Shown here in pieces: positions 31,422 through 35,811 of a DNA stretch of 35,811 bases (position 1 is the first letter of the stretch; each line of letters starts with the position of its first letter). The notes under the pieces are model-generated. The model saw only the letters and a program-made list of their open reading frames with translations. It had not been told where the DNA came from and made no database searches. The stretch spans positions 1 to 35,811 of the forward strand of contig JAAUPF010000057.1 of assembly GCA_012034575.1 (NCBI GenBank), in the 5' to 3' direction. The DNA is from Richelia sp. CSU_2_1 (GTDB taxonomy: Bacteria > Cyanobacteriota > Cyanobacteriia > Cyanobacteriales > Microcoleaceae). Position numbers and translations under genes: made by a program.

Positions 31422-34298
31422 ATGAAAAAATTCATTGTTAGTGAGATCGATCGAAATCAACAGCTAAAAACTCGCAGAAAAAACTTACCTGCAATCTTTT
31501 TTATTTTAGCTCTCGGATTTTTTATATTTAGTTTGTATCGAGGCTTATTTTTACCATATTCTTTATCTGCACCGCCTCCAGGTCACGAACAAAATAGCGA
31601 ACCTCAAGGTTTGCAGCCGTTTGAACAAGTCGTTCAAGGATCGCAAAAGTTGGAAGGTTTGTTCGTGCTTTACCGCAATCGAGCAACCGATAAAGTTTAT
31701 CTGGAAATTAAACCGGAACAGCTCAATAAAAAGTACCTGTGTTTTGTAACTTTAGCATCGGGTTTGGGCGAGGCAGGAATTTTTAGCGGCTTGCCGATCG
31801 GGGACTTTTTGTTTCAACTGCGACGAGTCCAAAATACCGTGCAGTTTGCAATTCCTAACGTGAATTTTCGCACCAAACCGGGCGATCCGCAAGCGGGTTC
31901 TGTGGAACGAGCTTTTAGCGAGTCGATCCTCTATTCTTTGCCCGTCAAAAGCATTCACCCAGCCAGGAATACTTTGCTGATCGATATGGGTGATTTGTTG
32001 ATGAGCGATCGGCGGGATTTACCTGGATTAAAATCTATTTTACCGATGATGTTGGGGGCGTCTTATGCTATTGATGCCGATAAATCTTATTTTAAAGATG
32101 TTAAAGCGTTTCCGTTGAATGTAGAGATTTCTTCAGTTTACGGTTTTTCCAGCGAAAATGACAGTTCGGTTAACTATTTGCCGGCAGTTCCCGACAGTCG
32201 GGCGTTTAACCTCGGCATTCATTACAGTTTCTCGGAAGTCCCGCTAAATAACGGCTACCGCCCCCGACTTGCAGACGAACGGGTAGGCTATTTTCTCACA
32301 GCATACAAGGACTTTTCCGACAAGACCGGGCGGGAACCTTTTGTGCGCTATATCAACCGCTGGCACTTGCAAAAGCAAATCCCTTCGGCACCTTTATCGC
32401 CGCCGGTAGCGCCGATCGTCTTTTGGATTGAAAATAACGTACCTCTGGAATATCGAGATGCGATTCGCGAGGGCATTTTGGTGTGGAATAAGGCTTTTGA
32501 AAAGGCGGGATTTACTGAGGCAATTCAGGTCAAGCAAATGCCCGATCGCGCGAAATGGGACCCGGCAGACGTGCGCTACAATACTATTCGCTGGTCGAGT
32601 TCTTTTGAGCCGGAATTTGCAGGCATCGGCCCTTCGCGGACTAACCCGCTGACCGGACAAATATTGGATGCTGATATTTTGTTGGATGCGAATATTGTCC
32701 GGCAAGTCAAACAAGGCTATCGGGCTTTGGTGGAACAGAATCGATCGGTCGCTAAGAGTTTTCAAAGGCAAAACGGTACTAATACAAATCCCTGTCAGTT
32801 CGGAATGTATTCTCGATATCTAGATATGTTGGGAAATGCAGATTTGGCTGCGGGCAGCGGCGAGGCTGCGTCAGGTGGCATTATTGCCGATTTGCCGAAT
32901 TTGGTAGAAAGATACCAACAACAAAAACGATCGTCCCTGTTGCAGTTGATGTCAGGTTCAGATCTGTGTTTTGGGTTGGAATCGAACCGGCAATTTGCGA
33001 TCGGATCGATGTCGATGTCGCTGTTAGAAAATGGGCCCTCCAACAGCCAGCAACTTGAGGATTACGTAAATCAATACATCAAATTTTTGACTGCCCACGA
33101 AGTCGGTCACACTTTAGGTTTGAGGCACAATTTTCACGCCAGTACGATGCTGGAACCGGAGGATTTGAACAATACTGCGGTAACTCGCACCAAAGGTATG
33201 GTGGCCTCGGTAATGGATTACGTGCCGGTGAATTTGGCACCGCAGGGAACTGTTCAAGGCGATTATTTTCCCGTACTGGTGGGGCCTTACGATGAATGGG
33301 CGATCGAATACGGTTATAAAATAATTGGCGGCCCGAATCCCAGCAGCGAATTGCCGGTATTGCAACAAATTGCCAGCAGGGCTGCGGAAGCCGAGTTAGC
33401 CTACGCACCGGATGAAGATGCTGTGGACATTCTCGATCCGGCTGCCAATGCCTTCGATCTTAGCGAGAATATGCTGCGCTATTCGCAGTGGCAGTTAGAT
33501 AACTCTCGGGCGATGTGGCAGCGTTTGGCAGGGCGGGTGCCGCTGGGGGATGAGGGTTACAGCGAACTGCGGGCGATGTTTGATTCGGTGTTCGGGTATT
33601 ATTTCCAGCAAGTGATGAATGCAACTTTGTACGTCGGCGGACAGTCTTTCAACCGAGTTCGCCCCGGCGATCCGCAGGCGGGACTGCCGTTTGTGCCCAT
33701 TGCCCCAACCCAGCAGCGGGAAGCCTTAGCAACGCTGGAAAAATACGTGTTTGCGCCGGATGCGTTCAGTTTTGCGCCGGATTTGCTGAACAAGTTAGCG
33801 CCTTCGCGGTGGGATCATTGGGGCAGTCCGGCTTTGGTGTTTCCTTTAGATTATCCGATCGGCGATCGAATTACTTTTTTGCAGCGGTTTGTGTTGCGGG
33901 TTTTGCTATCTCCCATGCGGCTGGCGAGACTGCGGGATGCTGAGTTAAAATCAGCGCCGGAAACTGCTTTGAAATTGCCGGAAGTTTTAGATGCGGTGCA
34001 AAAAGATATTTGGCAAGAGGTGTTGCAACCCCAGGGTAAAAAGTTGGAAATTTCGACTTTTCGGCGTTCTTTGCAGCGGGAACATTTGGCAATTTTAATC
34101 GGCATGGTATTGCGAAAAACGAATGTTCCTGAGGATGCGCGGAGTTTGGCTTGGTACGAATTGCGGCAGTTGCGGGAGGGTTTGAGTAAGAGTATTCGGA
34201 ATTTAGATCGAAATGCGGATGCTTACACGCGGGCGCATTTGCAGGAAACGCGCGATCGCATTTCTAAGGTTTTGAATTCTCAGATTCAGTCGAATTGA
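31422..34298 (+). CDS. Zinc-dependent metalloprotease (DUF5117/DUF4953 type)
   Basis: 958 residues. One N-terminal membrane anchor (LPAIFFILALGFFIFSLYRG, about residues 23-42) makes it a membrane-tethered or exported enzyme. Residues about 60-290 are the DUF5117-type region (LEGLFVLYRNRATDKVYLEI, ARNTLLIDMGDLL). Next are VFWIENNVPLEYRDAIREGI and the zinc site HEVGHTLGLRH (His559, Glu560, His563, His569), an HExxHxxGxxH metzincin motif. SVMDYVPVNLAP follows as the Met-turn. The remaining ~370 residues are a helical DUF4953-type C-terminal part. Relatives occur in Bacteroidetes and cyanobacteria; natural substrates are unknown. The length is normal and no residue of the zinc site is missing. 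Confidence 0.92.
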   Translation: MKKFIVSEIDRNQQLKTRRKNLPAIFFILALGFFIFSLYRGLFLPYSLSAPPPGHEQNSEPQGLQPFEQVVQGSQKLEGLFVLYRNRATDKVYLEIKPEQLNKKYLCFVTLASGLGEAGIFSGLPIGDFLFQLRRVQNTVQFAIPNVNFRTKPGDPQAGSVERAFSESILYSLPVKSIHPARNTLLIDMGDLLMSDRRDLPGLKSILPMMLGASYAIDADKSYFKDVKAFPLNVEISSVYGFSSENDSSVNYLPAVPDSRAFNLGIHYSFSEVPLNNGYRPRLADERVGYFLTAYKDFSDKTGREPFVRYINRWHLQKQIPSAPLSPPVAPIVFWIENNVPLEYRDAIREGILVWNKAFEKAGFTEAIQVKQMPDRAKWDPADVRYNTIRWSSSFEPEFAGIGPSRTNPLTGQILDADILLDANIVRQVKQGYRALVEQNRSVAKSFQRQNGTNTNPCQFGMYSRYLDMLGNADLAAGSGEAASGGIIADLPNLVERYQQQKRSSLLQLMSGSDLCFGLESNRQFAIGSMSMSLLENGPSNSQQLEDYVNQYIKFLTAHEVGHTLGLRHNFHASTMLEPEDLNNTAVTRTKGMVASVMDYVPVNLAPQGTVQGDYFPVLVGPYDEWAIEYGYKIIGGPNPSSELPVLQQIASRAAEAELAYAPDEDAVDILDPAANAFDLSENMLRYSQWQLDNSRAMWQRLAGRVPLGDEGYSELRAMFDSVFGYYFQQVMNATLYVGGQSFNRVRPGDPQAGLPFVPIAPTQQREALATLEKYVFAPDAFSFAPDLLNKLAPSRWDHWGSPALVFPLDYPIGDRITFLQRFVLRVLLSPMRLARLRDAELKSAPETALKLPEVLDAVQKDIWQEVLQPQGKKLEISTFRRSLQREHLAILIGMVLRKTNVPEDARSLAWYELRQLREGLSKSIRNLDRNADAYTRAHLQETRDRISKVLNSQIQSN

Positions 34299-34509
34299 AG
34301 ATTTTTAAATCTGAGTTCGACGGCGGAAATTGCAATGTTCGATCGCTTTTTGTGGCTGAGTGCGATCGCATTTAACAACTTTGACTCAAGCGCGCTCGGT
34401 CCGCTGCTTCTGGCAATTCATCGAGGTAAAATAGTTTGCCTTTAGACCCAGCTTTTCGGTAAAGTAGAAAGCAAAATGCTCAAAAAATTCTGTCACCTGC
34501 CATCAAAAA

Positions 34510-35187
34510 ATGACAATAATTTTAACTAACGACGACGGCATCGATGCTCCGGGAATTCAAGCACTTTGGCAAGCAGTGGAGGGCAAAAAAGTAACAGTCG
34601 CTCCCCAACAACAATTTTCCGGGTGCGGGCATCAAGTGACAGCCCACAGTCCGATTCATGTCGATCGCCGATCTTCCGTCGAATATGCGGTGGCTGGAAC
34701 GCCAGCAGACTGCGTTCGGCTCGCTTTGAGTCATTTTTGTCAAAAACCGCAGTTCGTGCTTTCCGGCATCAATGCGGGCGGGAATTTAGGAGTTGACGTG
34801 TATATTTCGGGAACGGTGGCGGCGGTGCGGGAGGCCGCGATGCTGGGGGTTCCGGGAATTGCGATTTCGCACTGGATTAAAAGGCCGCTGGAGATAGATT
34901 GGGAAGTGGCGGCGCGTTGGACATCGCGAGTTTTGGCGGATTTGATGCAGCGGAAACAGCAGCCGGGGAGTTTTTGGAATGTGAATTTGCCGCATTTGGA
35001 ACCGGGAAGTGCCCAACCCGAAATCGTGTTTTGCAAGCCTTCGACGCAGCCTTTGCCGGTGGAGTACCGGGTGGAGGGAGAATACTTTTATTATGTGGGG
35101 GAATACGGCAAGCGCGATCGGGCTGCGGGAACTGATGTGGATGTGTGTTTTGGGGGTAATATTGCGGTGACGGAAATATTTTTGTAG
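34510..35187 (+). CDS. surE: 5'/3'-nucleotidase SurE
   Basis: 225 residues. SurE removes phosphate from nucleoside 5'- and 3'-monophosphates using a divalent metal. The N-terminal ILTNDDGIDAPGIQAL holds the metal-binding Asp pair. VTVAPQQQFSGCGHQVT, AVAGTPADCVRLAL, FVLSGINAGGNLGVDVYISG and TVAAVREAAMLGVPGIAIS are the conserved blocks. The protein is somewhat shorter than the usual 250-270, mainly in the C-terminal arm. It begins 211 bases after the metalloprotease; TAAAAT near 34429 is a possible -10. It is the last gene before the CRISPR leader. Confidence 0.93.
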   Translation: MTIILTNDDGIDAPGIQALWQAVEGKKVTVAPQQQFSGCGHQVTAHSPIHVDRRSSVEYAVAGTPADCVRLALSHFCQKPQFVLSGINAGGNLGVDVYISGTVAAVREAAMLGVPGIAISHWIKRPLEIDWEVAARWTSRVLADLMQRKQQPGSFWNVNLPHLEPGSAQPEIVFCKPSTQPLPVEYRVEGEYFYYVGEYGKRDRAAGTDVDVCFGGNIAVTEIFL

Positions 35188-35490
35188 TTGGGGCTGTTTG
35201 TCAGGGGCGATCGAGTTTTGCAATATTTTTTGCGGGAAACTCCGAGCATGGGTAGGTGTAAAAATTGGGATGTTCAATTTTTCGGCTGTAAAGCAGACGC
35301 TGTAAGGGTTTGACGCCCGCAGAACCTGAAGGGGGGCGTCGGAAACGCTAAAACCCTTGCCAGATAAGAGTTTGAAGTCACAATGCGAGATGGGGTATTG
35401 ACAAGGCGAAGGCTGAAATGGTACTTTTATCTTAGGCAGTCGGAACCGAACCTTGAAAACCAAATACAGTAAGGCTTTCAGAAACCTGCT
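35188..35490 (+). promoter_or_regulatory. CRISPR leader region
   Basis: Non-coding, directly 5' of the first repeat as judged by repeat orientation (crRNA handle ATTGAAAC at the 3' end). The last 40 bases include GAACCTTGAAAACCAAATAC, a sequence type typical of cyanobacterial leaders. An inverted repeat with two stem parts lies at 35304-35358: AAGGGTTT with AAACCCTT, and GACGCCC with GGGCGTC. No cas gene is adjacent. Confidence 0.65.
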
Positions 35491-35811
35491 ATTGCAATTA
35501 ACCTAAATCCCTATCAGGGATTGAAACACCCCAGAGCTAGAGAAAGCGCCGGAACCTGTAGAATTGCAATTAACCTAAATCCCTATCAGGGATTGAAACA
35601 AAATGCGGACGGTATACAGAGCCTGCAAAAAGGCTTTCGAATTGCAATTAACCTAAATCCCTATCAGGGATTGAAACCCCGAGCTTTGCTGAGGCTTTCC
35701 TCTAGAGTTTTAATTGCAATTAACCTAAATCCCTATCAGGGATTGAAACAGACCCGGAATATCTTCGCCGACTTCTTGCACCAAAATTGCAATTAACCTA
35801 AATCCCTATCA
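35491..35811 (+). CRISPR. CRISPR array, leader-proximal end, cut by window edge
   Basis: Four complete identical 37-base repeats (35491-35527, 35563-35599, 35641-35677, 35713-35749) and 26 bases of a fifth (35786-35811). The repeat starts ATTGCAATTAACC and ends AGGGATTGAAAC; AATCCCT and AGGGATT form a 7-bp stem. Spacers are 35, 41, 35 and 36 bases, all different. The ATTGAAAC end and 35-41-base spacers fit type I-D or type III systems of cyanobacteria. The exact type cannot be told without cas genes. Confidence 0.98.

Noticed and set aside
35471-35712. GGCTTTC shared by the leader end and spacers 2 and 3
   Set aside because: Only seven bases, in different positions and contexts; chance is enough.
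35521-35796. Open frame with repeated IAINLNPYQGLK peptides
   Set aside because: It is the CRISPR repeat read in one frame, because repeat plus spacer lengths happen to keep it open; not a protein.
1-35811. tRNA, rRNA, tmRNA or known riboswitch
   Set aside because: None was found by eye on either strand; weak GTTCGA-like stretches lack the cloverleaf arms. A tRNAscan/Infernal run would be decisive.
1-35811. Insertion sequence with transposase
   Set aside because: No DDE, HUH or serine recombinase gene is visible; only short non-coding repeats were seen.

Overview
The window looks like chromosomal DNA of a filamentous, Oscillatoriales-type cyanobacterium, most like Microcoleus/Oscillatoria. 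The reasons are the very frequent HIP1 octamers (GCGATCGC) and CGATCG sites, a cyanobacterial gene repertoire (urease, GUN4-like, CrtISO-like, pentapeptide repeat, DUF1574, DUF4114), several families of short cyanobacterial intergenic repeats, and a CRISPR repeat ending in ATTGAAAC. The first ~450 bases are different: GC-rich, without HIP1, and encoding a piece of a proteobacterial DinG-like helicase. They join the 3' end of a cyanobacterial gene inside a Pro/Ala-coding low-complexity tract, which suggests a chimeric contig end. The right edge stops inside a CRISPR repeat, so both edges look like assembly edges.

Layout. 1-1551: DinG fragment joined to a DUF4114/PPC protein (minus). 1888-5560: an NTF2-like relic, an azoreductase, an omega-like GST, and an EamA transporter divergent from a MarR regulator. 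Their shared promoter carries two identical 18-bp palindromes. 5646-8899: small orphan proteins around holB (DNA polymerase III delta'). 9209-13550: a CrtISO-like FAD oxidoreductase divergent from a 563-aa protein of unknown function, then a pentapeptide-repeat protein. 13683-19738: a LysR regulator, a PPC-S8 subtilisin, a truncated beta-propeller relic, an exported GUN4-like protein, a multi-pass membrane protein and a SAM methyltransferase. 19895-24864 (minus): a urease operon read ureD-ureA-ureB-[GT61 glycosyltransferase]-ureC. 25392-30829: a membrane histidine kinase and a 1166-aa DUF1574/SGNH-like membrane protein. 31422-35187: a large zinc metalloprotease and SurE. 35188-35811: a CRISPR leader and the leader-proximal end of an array, with no cas genes in view.

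How the genes work together. Urease ureDABC would supply ammonium from urea. UreEFG are not in the window, and ureC carries a one-base frameshift. The EamA/MarR pair looks like a self-contained efflux module, with an azoreductase and a GST nearby that fit a xenobiotic or oxidative stress theme (inference). The 563-aa protein and the 1166-aa protein share a domain that I do not recognise as named: one copy in the first, four in the second. This is the best candidate for something undescribed. Two of the three single-base frameshifts (ureC and the histidine kinase) fall exactly at CGATCG motifs, so they may be methylation-linked read errors or real indels; raw reads would decide.
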